The translations under genes were made by a program, and so were the position numbers. This document shows positions 11,011 to 20,938 of a stretch of DNA of 64,000 bases, in pieces; the stretch's first letter is position 1; the number at the start of each line of letters is the position of its first letter. Under the pieces are notes generated by a model, which ran no database searches, had not been told where the DNA came from, and saw nothing but the letters and a program-made list of their open reading frames with translations. The stretch comes from Brachycybe producta. Taxonomy: Eukaryota > Arthropoda > Diplopoda > Playtdesmida > Andrognathidae. The stretch spans positions 6,762,722-6,826,721 of the forward strand of contig JAUPFP010000001.1 in NCBI GenBank assembly GCA_036925085.1, in the 5' to 3' direction.

Positions 11011-11190
11011 GGTTGGAACACACAGACCACTTTTGTTGGTCGGTTTTTCGACTGCAAAATGAAGTCGGGTTGTCGCCAAAAATGACCAATTCGAATCTTT
11101 CCTAAAAAAAAAATAACAATGCAGCCACAACCCAACCACATTTTGCAGTCGAAATCAACCAGCACCTAAAGTGGTCAGTGTACTAAGGGC
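11011..11190. mobile_element. Small fold-back element, GACCACTTT/GACTGCAAAATGAAGTCG family
   Basis: The left side carries GGTTGGAACACACAGACCAC and TCGACTGCAAAATGAAGTCG. The right side carries the inverse, CATTTTGCAGTCGAAATC, and ends AAAGTGGTCAGTGTACT. The same building blocks recur at 17969-18156, 44764-45075 and, in part, at 16610-16815, 45285-45315 and 58785-58825. Confidence 0.7.
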
Positions 11191-11690
11191 ATAAGAACAG
11201 AAACAGATGAGCGACTTTTAGTGGTCGATCGAGATGGACTGCAAAACTGGTCTGACCGACCACTAGAGTAGACTACTAGCTGATCCTATATAGGTTCTAC
11301 CGTCCTACCTTTGGTCAAAATAAACGGAAATGACAAGTGAAACAAAACACTTGTCAAATGTGGCACAACTACTTATCATTTTTTTAGTCTCATGTATCAA
11401 GTTGTTTGTGAAACAGGCACATGTCATTTTTCAATACTCTTTTTCACTACTCATCTAGCTTCTAAAACACACTTGGAGTTTCAGCAGCATCATCAAAAAA
11501 ATTCATATTTTTTGTATTACATGAATTGTTTTTGTTTGTCTTGTATCATTAAAAAACAACTTGAATTTTAGATAAAATAAAAATGGAATAAATATTGTTA
11601 AAAATAAAAAACGGGACAAATGTCATCTTGGAAGAGTATTTGAGAGAACAATGGGACATCGCTTTAAAAAAAGGGCCAACCCATAAAAAA
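11191..11690. other. Non-coding spacer
   Basis: No gene or clear repeat; AT-rich sequence leading into the 20-bp array. Confidence 0.45.
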
Positions 11691-11699
11691 AAGGGCCAA

Positions 11700-12460
11700 C
11701 CCATAAAAAATAGGGCTAATCCCGTAAAAAAGGGGGGCCATTCCGTAAAAAAGGGGGGCGATCCCGTAAAAAAGGGGGGGGGCGATCCCGTAAAAAAGGG
11801 GGGCGATCCCGTAAAAAAGGGGGGGCGATCCCGTAAAAAATGGAACAATCCCGTAAAAAAGGGAACAATCTCGTAAAAAAGGGGACAATCCCGTAAAAAA
11901 GGGGACAATCCCGTAAAAAAGGGGACAATCCCGTAAAAAAGGGGACAATCCCGTAAATAAGGGGACAATCCCGTAAATAAGGGGACAATCCCGTAAAAAC
12001 GGGGACAATCCCGTAAAAACGGGGACAATCCCGTAAAAACGGGGACAATCCCGTAAAAACGGGGACAATCCAGTAAAAACGGGGACAATCCCGTAAAAAC
12101 GGGGACAATCCCGTAAAAACGGGGACAATCCCGTAAAAACGGGGACAATCCCGTAAAAAAGGGGACAATCCCGTAAAAAAGGGGACAATCCCGTAAAAAC
12201 GGGGACAATCCCGTAAAAACGGGGACAATCCCGTAAAAACGGGGACAATCCCGTAAAAACGGGGACAATCCCGTAAAAACGGGGACAATCCCGTAAAAAA
12301 AGGAACGATCTCTTAAAAAAAGGACGATCTCTTAAAAAAAGGACTATTCCATAAAAAAGGACGATCCCATAAAAAAGGACGATCCCGAAAAAAGGACGAT
12401 CCCGAAAAAACAATGGGACTCTCCCGTAAATACGATGATACTCTCCCGAAAAAATAAATG
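11700..12460. repeat. 20-bp tandem array (GGGGACAATCCCGTAAAAAC)
   Basis: More than 30 units of 20 bp. The core (11880-12300) is highly regular and alternates between AAAAAC and AAAAAA unit endings. The flanks are degenerate: GGGCGATCCC units on the left and shorter AAAAGGACGATCCC units on the right. Long minus-strand frames rich in FYGIVP/FLRDCP are by-products of the repeat. Confidence 0.95.
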
Positions 12461-13290
12461 GGACTACGAGTCATTGGTAAATTCTAACATAAAAAAACAT
12501 AATCCGCATCAGCGTTGAAATGTGAAAAAATTCAGATCTTAAGTCACAGTGGCGCCATCGATTGGCCATATAATCAGTTATAGCACAGGCTACATGAGCA
12601 TAATTTATGTCATATAAACCTTTGTTACATCATCAATAATTGTTTCCCACCACATCCCAAAAGAGTCAAAAGAGCAAATGAACAAAAAGGAACTGTTCTC
12701 CAGATAAATTTGCTCCTTTTTATTAACTTCAATAAACTATTACATTATGAATTAATGACAAATCATGAATCTATATAGAAGTCAGAAAAGAGGAATAAAA
12801 CTGTCATTATGACAATTAATTGTCATATTTGTCTCATAAGTCATAACCTTTAAACATTCACAAAAGCAATTTTAAAAAAAAGTCTATATAGCCAATATTG
12901 TCATATCTTTGTAACTGCCAATTTTTACTGATGCATAGCATAATATAATAGTCATATAATTATATAAAATTATAGATCATATGCAGACTGTGAATTGTGA
13001 CCTATCATAATGTATGACTGTTACAATTTCACGATTATTTTTTCTCTGATGTAATGTGGACACTGATGTTTCACATTCTTTCACCTCTTTATTTCCCATC
13101 CACCACCCACCAAATGACACTTGAAACTTTATTATTCAAGCTGTGACACTTAAAAATTTTTCTGACCTATAGAAACAAAATTATACAAAAAATAAACAAA
13201 ATACAAATTGTTTCCATTCCACGAAACACAAATGTTTGACCAACAATTGTTTTCTGTGTTTGTGCAATGTGTGGCCATAAAAAAACACAG
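12461..13290. other. Non-coding spacer, no gene seen
   Basis: AT-rich sequence with no recognised gene or repeat. Confidence 0.45.
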
Positions 13291-13410
13291 GCAGTTAAGG
13301 CACAGCCAGAAAAAAAAAATCTGTATAGCCCCACCCTTTTATGAGCATCAGGACCAATAACAAACCTAAATAACCAATCTGAACGAACTTTTCTGGTTGC
13401 GCCCAACTGC
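13291..13410. mobile_element. Small inverted-repeat element, GCGCAGCCAGAAA family (copy B)
   Basis: It begins GCAGTTAAGGCACAGCCAGA and ends CTTTTCTGGTTGCGCCCAAC plus TGC, a terminal inverted repeat of about 23 bp. It is about 120 bp long and related to 3031-3163. A lone terminal piece (TTTTCTGGTTGCGTTAAC) is also seen near 31324. Confidence 0.75.
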
Positions 13411-14211
13411 TTCTTAGAAAAACACCCCTGTTCTAATTTTCTCAATATAACTGATCTATGTGCATTGTGCAACCCCTTTTCCGAGAGTTAAAGTTAGAAG
13501 TTACAAGTGTTCAATTTTTATTTATTGAATTCGGGCCTTATTGGTGTATAAAAGTGACTCAAAGACACTTAGCAAAAGCGCCTACAATGGAGTTGCACAA
13601 GGTTGTAACTTGTAATAAAAAACCTCTCTGCATGTGGTGTAATAAAAAAAAAAGGTTCAACAATGAAACCACTTCTTGCATCATTTTATAACTTTATGTA
13701 TAAATTACATTTTTATTATAACCACCACCAGACAGAGGATTAGTTAATAGTTATCACTCAGTTAAGAGGTGATCTCTAGAAGGAATGGATGGAAATGTGC
13801 TACTGGTAAAGGCGCAGGCGCTTACCCTTTGGGTTTAAGGGCCACTTTGGTATAAGGGCGCAACACTTGGGACACAACACAAATTCAAACCACTTCTTAC
13901 AAGTGTTGAGGCCCCCTAAATGCTGAGAGATCTAGGGGCTCCTAAGTTTTGACTTTTTTGAGGGCTTCTAAAAAAATGGGTGCGCCCTCCACTCAGGCGC
14001 GCGCCTACTGCACTTATACCCCCCCCCCCCCAATGTCAACAACTACTTATATAATTTTTGCTAATCTTGATTTTTTTTTTTATCAATTTTCTTTTATTGA
14101 CAGATTTCATCCAGAAGTTAAGAAAACAAAATCCAACAATTGGAGGCTCACAAAATTAAACCGTTTTGGTCACAACGGGTTTCTATTTTCATAATTTATA
14201 ATCTTTCGTGA
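13411..14211. other. Region upstream of the MPV17L2-like gene
   Basis: No exon is recognised. It contains GC-richer text at 13800-14000, a C-run near 14020 and a T-run before 14090. The promoter and 5' UTR must lie here, but no element stands out. Confidence 0.35.
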
Positions 14212-17200
14212 ATGAGTGCCATGGGAACAATGAGTGGTTTTGTTCGTAAGATGTTCAGCAGTAAACATTTGCTACTGACCAACACTCTGGTCAGTGGTGG
14301 ACTCATGGGATTGGGTGATTGTGTCCAACAGAACATTGAAAGGTTAACAGACTCAAAGTTCGGATCGAGGCCTTGTGCCGCCTATGACTGGAAGCGAACG
14401 GGTAATGGTGACACTTTAAAGAAATGGGAAGTGGATTCGGAGCTTTTCGATTTCGGCTCCGAGTCTTCTTTGTCTCATGGTGTTGCTCTCTCTCTTTTTA
14501 AGAGAGAGCAACACCATGAGACAAAGAAGACTCGGAAAGTGTTTTAAAAACTAGAAGGTTTTTTTTTTTACAAAATGTCCCAACTTAAAAGAGGATATTA
14601 TGTTTTTTTTTTATTAAATTTCTGTTCTATAAAAAGTTTATTTTGAAAGATACCAGCATAAAAATATTATTAAGTGATTCAGTTGCCCCTTCTAGTTTCT
14701 AACATGCTTTACATTTCTTCTCAGTGTTGCTCTTCTGAAATTGCAGAAAATAATCTTCAGTTCGATAATTAGCTTGTTCATAAAACAACTTAAGTAGAAA
14801 TTGAAAGTGTTTTAGAAACTAGAAGGGTGGTTCAATCGTTTAAAAAAGTATCTTCATGTTGATATCTTTCAGAATAAACTTTTTATTCGAGTTTTCGAAA
14901 ATGACACACCTTTAAGCAGAATTTCATGTTAATATCTTTCAAAATGAATTTTTTTTTATATGTAGACAAATTAAAAAAATATATTTATTGTCTTGCTTAA
15001 TATGATTGAGCTACCCCTTCTAGTTTCTAAACACTTTCATTTTCTACTTGAGTTGTTTTATGTACAGTTGATTATTACAGTGTGTTTCAGAAGAGCAACT
15101 CAAGAGAGAATTTGTATTGTGTGTTATAAACTAGAAGGGCGACTGAATCTCTTAATAGTATTTTCATGTTGGTATCTTTCAAAATGGACTTGGAATACAC
15201 TAAAATTTTAAATATCGTCTGCTTAAAAGTTGGACAATTTTTAAACTCAAATCAAAAGTTTATTTTGAAAAATATTAAACATAGAAATAATATTAAATGA
15301 TTTGAGTTACCCCTTCTAGTTTTTCTTTATTTTGCTCGTATTTTTGCTCTTCTGAAATACAAAAAACAACCAAGTTCGAAAGTCAACTGTTAATCATAAC
15401 TAGGACTCCGATTTTTATGCAAATATTAAGCCAAATGTTACTCAATTTGTGGCCCAAGTGCCAATTGTGAAGCAGTCATCATCATGATTAGCGCAACTGC
15501 AATTATGCGTTATTTTTAATATAAGAAAAGATGGTTAGAGGCTAGATGTCTTGTGGTTACTATCAGTTATCAACGTTCTACACTTTTCTAACCTCTAACC
15601 AGTATTTTTTTGATAAAATAAACCATAATTGTTGGTTGATCTAAATGAGATTGTATATTCTTCACAATTGGCTCCTGGGCCTCAGATTGAGAAACAAACA
15701 TTTGCCTGATAAATGCATAAAAATCCGAGCCCTAATCATAACTCATCTTTAATGAGAAGAAAAACTCGTGATCACCGATTAACGATAATTCGCACTCGTT
15801 AAAAGATGCAAAATATATTTTTTTTAAGAAAAAAAAAGGCCTTTTTTAATGGCAACCTTAATTAATTCACACTTAATTTTCACTCCACCCAATATATAAT
15901 TTCATTTTTAATTTTCCAATTTTCCAATTGTTGCTAATTGTTTTTTTTAATTAATAATTAATGGATTGTTTTAGGACGAATGGCCGCAGTCGGTTTATTG
16001 GTCGGTCCATTAGCTCATGGGTGGTACAAATTTCTAGACGGAAAACTACGAGGAATAAGTAGGACGACCGTATTAAAGAAAGTGGTGGCCGATCAACTGG
16101 TCGCATCAACTACTCTTAATCTAGGATTCTTTTACGGTATTATTAAACGTCTTAGAGAGACTCCCCTTTTCACGACACTTTTGAGTGGTCGAGTACAGGA
16201 CTTCAAAATGTTGTCGCAGGTGGCTGAGCTATTTATGCTATTGGGTTGACAATGTATTTCTATAGAAAGACGCCGGAGCTTTTTCACACGAGCAGCTTCT
16301 CAACAATTTTTTGAACTTCTGTCGCCAGAACGTGGCCCGTTTCCGTCACCGGTGACAGTGTTTCTTCTTTTCGCACGTACCACTTTCCAACCACTTGTTG
16401 CAATCTCTTTGAGGAAAACGTGGTTCCTGGTCAATGAGGTCATGTCGTCGTTTACGACCACCTTTTTTGCAGTTCACTCAACTATAGTAAAAACCACTTT
16501 TCAAACACCGCAAACGACTCGAGGGGTTGGTTTCCGTCAACTCGAGGGGTCGGTTTCCGTCGACCCGAGGGGTCGGTTTCCGTCCACCCGAGGGGTCGGC
16601 TTTGCCAATAAGCCGGCTACATTTTGCAGTACCAATTAATCGACCACCAAAAGCGGTTCTTGTGAAAGAGCCTTTAGGGTTGGTGGTCGATTTCGATTGC
16701 AAAATGAAGTCGGCTTGTCGCCAAAACCGACCACTTCCTATGTTTTCATTAAAAAAAAAACACATTTCAAAAACAGCTTAACCACCTGCACCTTCATTTT
16801 GCAGTCGAAATGATCACGAAAAGTGATTCGTGCAAAAGATATCTTAAATTTACGACTCGAGATTCGTAATTAACGTCCACCGATTTCATTTTAAAGCAAT
16901 GGGGACCATGGAGGGAAAGTCGCTCAACAGTTGCACTCAAGAAATCAAAGAGAAATTCATCTTCTTATATTTGGTTTGATTAAAAACTAAAAATTGTAGA
17001 TTTAATATAAAAAAAAGACAATTTTTCCATTATTCGATTGACTAATAAGAAGGATTGATTGGAAAAACACAGATCGATTGTCTATTTTGGCCACCACTTC
17101 AAGTGATCAACTTCCGTTACGTTCCGCAGCATTTCAGGGTAGTCTATGTCAGTTCAGCCGTCCTCGTCTGGGACGTTTTTCTATCTTACGTCAAACATAA

Positions 17201-17706
17201 GGTGCTGCTTCGACGACAAGCAATCTACATTCAGGTTCCAAGAGGTCACACACACATATGCTGAGAATGCGAAAGAAAATAGCTAAGTTGGCAAACAGGA
17301 GAACCGGCCGGCACGCACTCGAGAAACGGCCGGCACGCACTCGAGAACCGGCCGGCACGCACTCGAGAAACGGCCGGCACGCACTCGAGAACCGGTCGGC
17401 CCGCACTCGAGAACAGGTCGGCACGCACTCGAGAACCGGTCGGCCCGCACTCGAGAACCGGTCGGCCCGCACTCGAGAACCGGTCGGACCGCACTCGAGA
17501 ACAGGTCGGCACGCACTCGAGAACCGGCCAACAGATCGGCAAACAGAAAAAAAGAACCAATTTTCTTGGCCGTTTTCTTTTGATCGCGTTTTCCGCAAGT
17601 GTGGCCTCGGCTTAAATCATGCTTTACATTGTTTCTCTTTTCTTTCAAACAGGATTTCGAGAGTGAACCTTCGACAACCACGATAGTCTCTTCCACATCT
17701 TTATAG
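14212..17706 (+). CDS. MPV17L2: Mpv17/PMP22-family protein, MPV17L2-like, five exons
   Basis: Exons are 14212-14401, 15975-16136, 16897-16973, 17073-17201 and 17653-17706. All junctions are GT-AG with matching phases, and the 203-residue product is about the length of vertebrate MPV17L2. Family signs are LLLTNTLVSGGLMGLGD (21-37) with the first membrane segment, GPLAHGWY (74-81), LKKVVADQLVAS (97-108), FFYAMGTMEGK, WPPLQVINFRYVP (149-161) and WDVFLSYVKHK at the end of exon 4. Known role of the family: a multi-pass mitochondrial inner-membrane protein; MPV17L2 associates with the large mitoribosomal subunit and aids assembly. Function here is inferred by homology. The last exon (17 residues, Ser/Thr-rich) rests on a good acceptor, TTTCAAACAG/GAT; reading through exon 4 instead would end at 17264. 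The ATG at 14212 is the first in frame, with others at codons 4 and 7. Introns hold a hairpin, several fold-back elements and a minisatellite. Confidence 0.88.
14459..14535. repeat. Perfect 35-bp-arm hairpin just inside intron 1 of MPV17L2-like gene
   Basis: The arms 14459-14493 and 14501-14535 are perfect inverses around a 7-nt loop. The left arm begins CCGAGTCTTCTTTGTCTCAT. It lies 58 nt downstream of the exon 1 donor. A second, shorter stem, GATTCGGAGC (14434-14443) with GCTCCGAGTC (14456-14465, one T-G pair), overlaps the left arm, so the two folds compete. Confidence 0.95.
14537..14705. mobile_element. Fold-back MITE, family F1 (CTAGAAGGGTAGCTCAATCA)
   Basis: The left end GTGTTTTAAAAACTAGAAGG and the right end GCCCCTTCTAGTTTCTAA are inverse. 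Inside are AAAGTTTATTTTGAAAGATA and the family's TTAAGTGATT. It lies in intron 1 of the MPV17L2-like gene, immediately after the hairpin. Confidence 0.75.
14805..15035. mobile_element. Fold-back MITE, family F1
   Basis: The left end reads AGTGTTTTAGAAACTAGAAG and the right end is its inverse, CCTTCTAGTTTCTAAACACT. Internal GATATCTTTCA motifs are family hallmarks. It lies in intron 1 of the MPV17L2-like gene. Confidence 0.85.
15120..15325. mobile_element. Fold-back MITE, family F1
   Basis: The left end TAAACTAGAAGGGCGACTGA and the right end TTGAGTTACCCCTTCTAGTT bracket internal TATCTTTCAAAATGGAC and inverse AGTTTATTTTGAAAA. It is the third copy in the same intron. Confidence 0.8.
15402..15733. 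mobile_element. Fold-back element, AGGGCTCGGATTTTTATGCA family (332 bp)
   Basis: The left end is AGGACTCCGATTTTTATGCA; the right end, read inversely, is AGGGCTCGGATTTTTATGCA. The inner core is a second inverted pair, GGTTAGAGGCTAG with CTAACCTCTAACCAG. It is flanked by a perfect 10-bp direct repeat, AATCATAACT (15392-15401 and 15734-15743). A relative in the same window spans 23561-23888. It lies in intron 1 of the MPV17L2-like gene. Confidence 0.8.
16518..16600. repeat. 23-bp tandem repeat in intron 2 of MPV17L2-like gene
   Basis: About 3.6 units of the form CTCGAGGGGTCGGTTTCCGT plus three bases. The units differ at a few positions. It is embedded in GACTGCAAA-family element remnants (about 16250-16815). 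Confidence 0.9.
16610..16815. mobile_element. GACTGCAAAATGAAGTCG-family fold-back fragment
   Basis: TACATTTTGCAGTACC on the left, GATTGCAAAATGAAGTCGGC in the middle and CATTTTGCAGTCGAAATG on the right give several inverted pairs. It is related to 11011-11190 and lies in intron 2 of the MPV17L2-like gene. Confidence 0.6.
17298..17535. repeat. 22-bp minisatellite in the last intron of MPV17L2-like gene
   Basis: Ten to eleven units of GAGAACCGGCCGGCACGCAC plus TC. Two point variants alternate (GGCCGG/GGTCGG and GCACGC/GCCCGC). It is strikingly GC-rich for this window. It sits between exon 4 (ending 17201) and exon 5 (starting 17653). Confidence 0.95.
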
Positions 17707-17798
17707 TCTCGTCACAAACTAGAAAACTTAAGTTTGTGCTTCTAACCTAGTCTTAAAAATTATTAACTATGTACAGGGTACATATTTGAATCTTTCAA

Positions 17799-17804
17799 AA
17801 TAAA
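17799..17804 (+). terminator. Candidate poly(A) signal for MPV17L2-like gene
   Basis: AATAAA lies 93 nt after the proposed stop codon at 17704-17706, and a T-rich stretch follows. This spacing supports the proposed last exon. Confidence 0.55.
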
Positions 17805-17968
17805 AAAATGTCTTGCCTTTTTTCCGCATTTTGCAATTTTCTTCAAAATGCGAAAAAATTAAATTAAAAGAAACTTGATGATTCTAATAATGACTCAAAT
17901 TATTGTGTTTTGTCAATATTTATGTTAAGCGACATAGTTTGGCACATGTGACCGCTGACCACTCAAAA

Positions 17969-18156
17969 GGATGGAATACACAGACCACTTTTTCAACCAC
18001 TTTTCGACTGCAAAACGAAGTCGAAGGCGGTTTTGCTGAGCCTATGGTTGGGGAATGTATTTTCTATGGAAAGACGAGAAAGGTGGTCTGTTTCGCCAAC
18101 AACCCGGCTGCGGTTTGCAGTCGAAAAGTGGTCCTAAAGTGGTCAGTGTGCTGACA
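17969..18156. mobile_element. Fold-back element, GACCACTTT/GACTGCAAA family
   Basis: It begins GGATGGAATACACAGACCAC and ends GTCCTAAAGTGGTCAGTGTG. TTTTCGACTGCAAAACGAAG is inverted against CGGTTTGCAGTCGAAAAGTG. It is related to 11011-11190. Confidence 0.75.
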
Positions 18157-18455
18157 GCCTACAGCAAATTAAATTAATTTGTAAGGTTGCATTTGAAAAC
18201 CTTTTATGTTGCTTTTGTTTGATGGTTTGATCTTGGTTTGCGATCATAGTACAGGAGTCAGATTTATGCAAAGCCCATTGTTATGCTGCATTTCCCCATG
18301 ATGCATCTTAACAGTGTTCAATATTTTAATGACTCCAATAAATCTTCTGCTCCCCCTAATGCCTGGGAGGCTATGACACACTAGACTGTATATCGAATGC
18401 CTTACAAGTTCCAATGCTGGACGAATGATGGTTAGGTGTGTGATTAGGTTACGTG

Positions 18456-18990
18456 TCATGTACGCATGCCTTCGGGCACGTGTCATGTACGCATGCCTTT
18501 GGGCACGTGTCATGTACGCATGCCTTTGGGCACGTGTCATGTACGCATGCCTTTGGGCACGTGTCATGTACGCATGCCTTTGGGCACGTGTCATGTACGC
18601 ATGCCTTTGGGCACGTGTCATGTACGCATGCCTTTGGGCACGTGTCATGTATGCATGCCTTTGGGCACGTGTCATGTACGCATGCCTTTGGGCACGTGTC
18701 ATGTACGCATGCCTTTGGGCACGTGTCATGTACGCATGCCTTTGGGTACGTGTCATGTACGCATGCCTTTGGGCACGTGTCATGTACGCATGCCTTTGGG
18801 CACGTGTCATGTACGCATGCCTTTGGGCACGTGTCATGTACGCATGCCTTCGGGCACGTGTCACGTACGCATGCCTTCGGGCACGTGTCACGTACGCATG
18901 CCTTCGGGCACGTGTCACGTACGCATGCCTTCTGGCACGTGTCACGTACGCATGCCTTCTGGCACGTGTCACGTACGCATGCCTCAACCT
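18456..18990. repeat. 27-bp tandem array with CACGTG in each unit
   Basis: About 20 units, each reading GGGCACGTGTCATGTACGCA then TGCCTTT. The last units change CATGTACG to CACGTACG and GGG to CTG. Every regular unit has the palindromes CACGTG and GCATGC. Several long frames (CHVRMPLGT, THAFGHVS) and a minus-strand RHAYMTRAQ frame are array by-products. Confidence 0.95.
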
Positions 18991-19019
18991 GTCCTCACTT
19001 GTGTGTAAGTAGTCGTTCA

Positions 19020-19240
19020 ACGTTTAATAAGTGTATATGGTGAATTTGATGGATGTCCTTGATGCAGCTATATTAGCCGGTATAAGTGCTGCCATTGATA
19101 GTTTTAAAAAATGAGAAGAAAAAAAAACGCGAAAAATACCGGCGATCGATATGGGTTAAAGATTATTTAAAAAGTCAAAATTCAAGAATAATGAGGGATT
19201 TGGAATGCAACAAAGATGTTCGGTAGAGCGGTAGAACGGT
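19020..19240. other. Spacer
   Basis: Nothing recognised between the 27-bp array and the LINE remnant. Confidence 0.4.
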
Positions 19241-19620
19241 AGAGCCAATCATATTGTCTAAAGCAACTAAACACCAACACAACAAAACAATCACCAGGTC
19301 CCAATCGAAGTGTATTGCGTTACTTGCTGGTCGTATTAATTGTAAACATAACTACTTTTTTTGGAATTCACTTCCACAAAATGTAGAAGACTCCTCATCG
19401 TCTGCTAGCTTCTATGTCAATTGTAAAGTCATTGGACCTTACTTGTTGGTTGCACTGATAGGCTGTCAGGCTGAGAGGGGGGAATTAATAACAATAAAAT
19501 AATTTATTCTCACCTCTTTGTAGATTTCTATGTATTTCTGTGTTCTATCATTTTATTTTGTTTATTTCATATTGACCGGGGTTAAACATAAGTGTTTATT
19601 GTACATCCTGTCAAACCCTT
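19241..19620 (+). pseudogene. Non-LTR retrotransposon 3' end (RT C-terminus plus 3' UTR)
   Basis: The frame from about 19254 contains NKTITRSQSKCIALLAGRIN and YFFWNSLPQNVEDSSSSASF. The final WNSLP motif with its flanks is the standard C-terminal end of CR1/Jockey-type reverse transcriptases. A short 3' UTR follows and runs straight into the (ATT)n tract. It is severely 5'-truncated. Confidence 0.75.
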
Positions 19621-19626
19621 AATAAA

Positions 19627-19709
<83 letters not shown>
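19620..19709. repeat. (ATT)n tract, probable LINE 3' tail
   Basis: About 28 ATT/TTA units directly follow AATAAAATT at the end of the LINE fragment. A short-unit repeat tail instead of poly(A) is typical of CR1-like elements. Confidence 0.9.
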
Positions 19710-20506
19710 AAGCTGAATGCAGTGTTGAACGAATGTCCACTTCCCACTTCCTTCGGAATCATGAGTGCTACTGCATGCGTTACTGTTTTCGACAGCGTTC
19801 AACATATTTAAGGCATGCACAATATAGCATGCGTCACTTTCGTCAAACGCATGCATCATACCATTGCGCTAAACGCAAGCAAAAGTGCACGAGTGTGGAC
19901 ATAGCTATTGGAAGGCATTAAGGCAGGTGGCGGTTTCCGTGTCCCGCATCAAAGGGCCCCCCTCCAACACTGGCATGTGTTCACCCCAACGTTTGACACA
20001 TAGTCTGATCAGTTCATCAATTGCGAACAGACAAGTGTCCAACTGGCAAATGTTGGAGACAAATATGGGTACAATGTTGGACACACAGTGTGTCCCAGTC
20101 TTAATTCAAATCTTAACACTTATAGGTAAGTTTTACTGCTGGAGTGACTTGAAGTAATTTTTCAAACACATTTGAAGAAGTTTTCAAATGATTGTTACGA
20201 CTTATACACTACATGTTTTTTTTTGGATCGGACCTACTTTCTTCAATATTTTCAAATGAAAGCTAATTATTGGTTATTTTATCCTAGTTATTCGACACTT
20301 TCGGAAGATATTGATAATGAAGTTAATTTTTGGTACAAATGACAAGTTTTCGAAAATCCAAATTAATTTTTTTTTCTCTGTCTATGGAGTGTATTATACT
20401 GTAAAGCATATATAAAGCATGTTGCTAAAATGGCATTTACTTCAATTTGTTAACAAGCAGAATAATTATTCAATTTAAAAATACCATGAAAAAGCTGGAA
20501 CTTTAA
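19710..20506. other. Non-coding spacer
   Basis: It contains several GCATGC palindromes at 19770-19860 and otherwise AT-rich text. No gene is recognised. Confidence 0.45.
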
Positions 20507-20780
20507 TACCTTGTACACACATGAGTTAAATGAATTCCAATTAAAATGTGTTTGGGTGAATTACGCGGAATCCAGTTAAGGAAATGGAACCAAATAAAAA
20601 TTGATTTATTATTAATATTTTAAATTGAATATTAAATCAATAATTTGTCCAATAGTTTATATTATTATATTTAAGTATGAACTCAATATTTTCAGATAAT
20701 TAACTGAATAAATTGAATTCAACATATTGTTTGCCCTTGACAGGGCTCTCCGTATAACACATTTGTTATCAGATGTGTAC
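20507..20780. mobile_element. MITE with TACCTTGTACACAC ends (copy 2, right end disrupted)
   Basis: The left end TACCTTGTACACACATGAGT and the interior match 3613-3916, including CGGAATCCAGTTAAGG and GACAGGGCTCT. The right end stops at ATGTGTACTAG and is joined to another small element. Confidence 0.75.
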
Positions 20781-20938
20781 TAGATGAATTGAATCCCACT
20801 GAATTTCATTTCACGAAGGCATTTATTAGAAGCGCCTTTATACCTTTACAGTGCAACGAACAATAGAAATAGTCTGCTTTTTTTTCTAATTCTGTTTTCT
20901 GATGGTTTTTCAGCGTGTGTGATTTTTCCCTTAGGTTA
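20781..20938. mobile_element. Small MITE, CACACATGCTGAAAAACC family (copy 1)
   Basis: Shares AATCCCACTGAATTTCATTT, a GAAGCGCCTT block and an ending GGTTTTTCAGCGTGTGTGAT with 22331-22498 and 24282-24424. The left end appears merged with the preceding element. Confidence 0.6.

Noticed and set aside
11549..12413. Long minus-strand frames (FYGIVP/FLRDCP repeats)
   Set aside because: They are translations of the 20-bp array in several frames; there is no start context, splice signal or non-repeat domain.
8396..12460. CRISPR-like regular arrays
   Set aside because: Units abut with no unique spacers and the context is eukaryotic; these are minisatellites.
13167..13472. 101-residue minus-strand frame
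   Set aside because: It overlaps the MITE at 13291-13410 and has no recognisable protein content.
16137..16255. Read-through of MPV17L2 exon 2 to a stop at 16249
   Set aside because: The translation after FFY does not match the family, whereas splicing at 16136 to 16897 restores the expected YAMGTMEGK segment in phase.
17246..17696. Overlapping frames over the 22-bp array
   Set aside because: Array by-products inside an MPV17L2 intron; the only real coding sequence nearby is the short last exon at 17653-17706.
18244..19043. Four overlapping long frames over the 27-bp array
   Set aside because: 27 is divisible by 3, so all frames without a stop stay open. No conserved non-repeat protein is attached.
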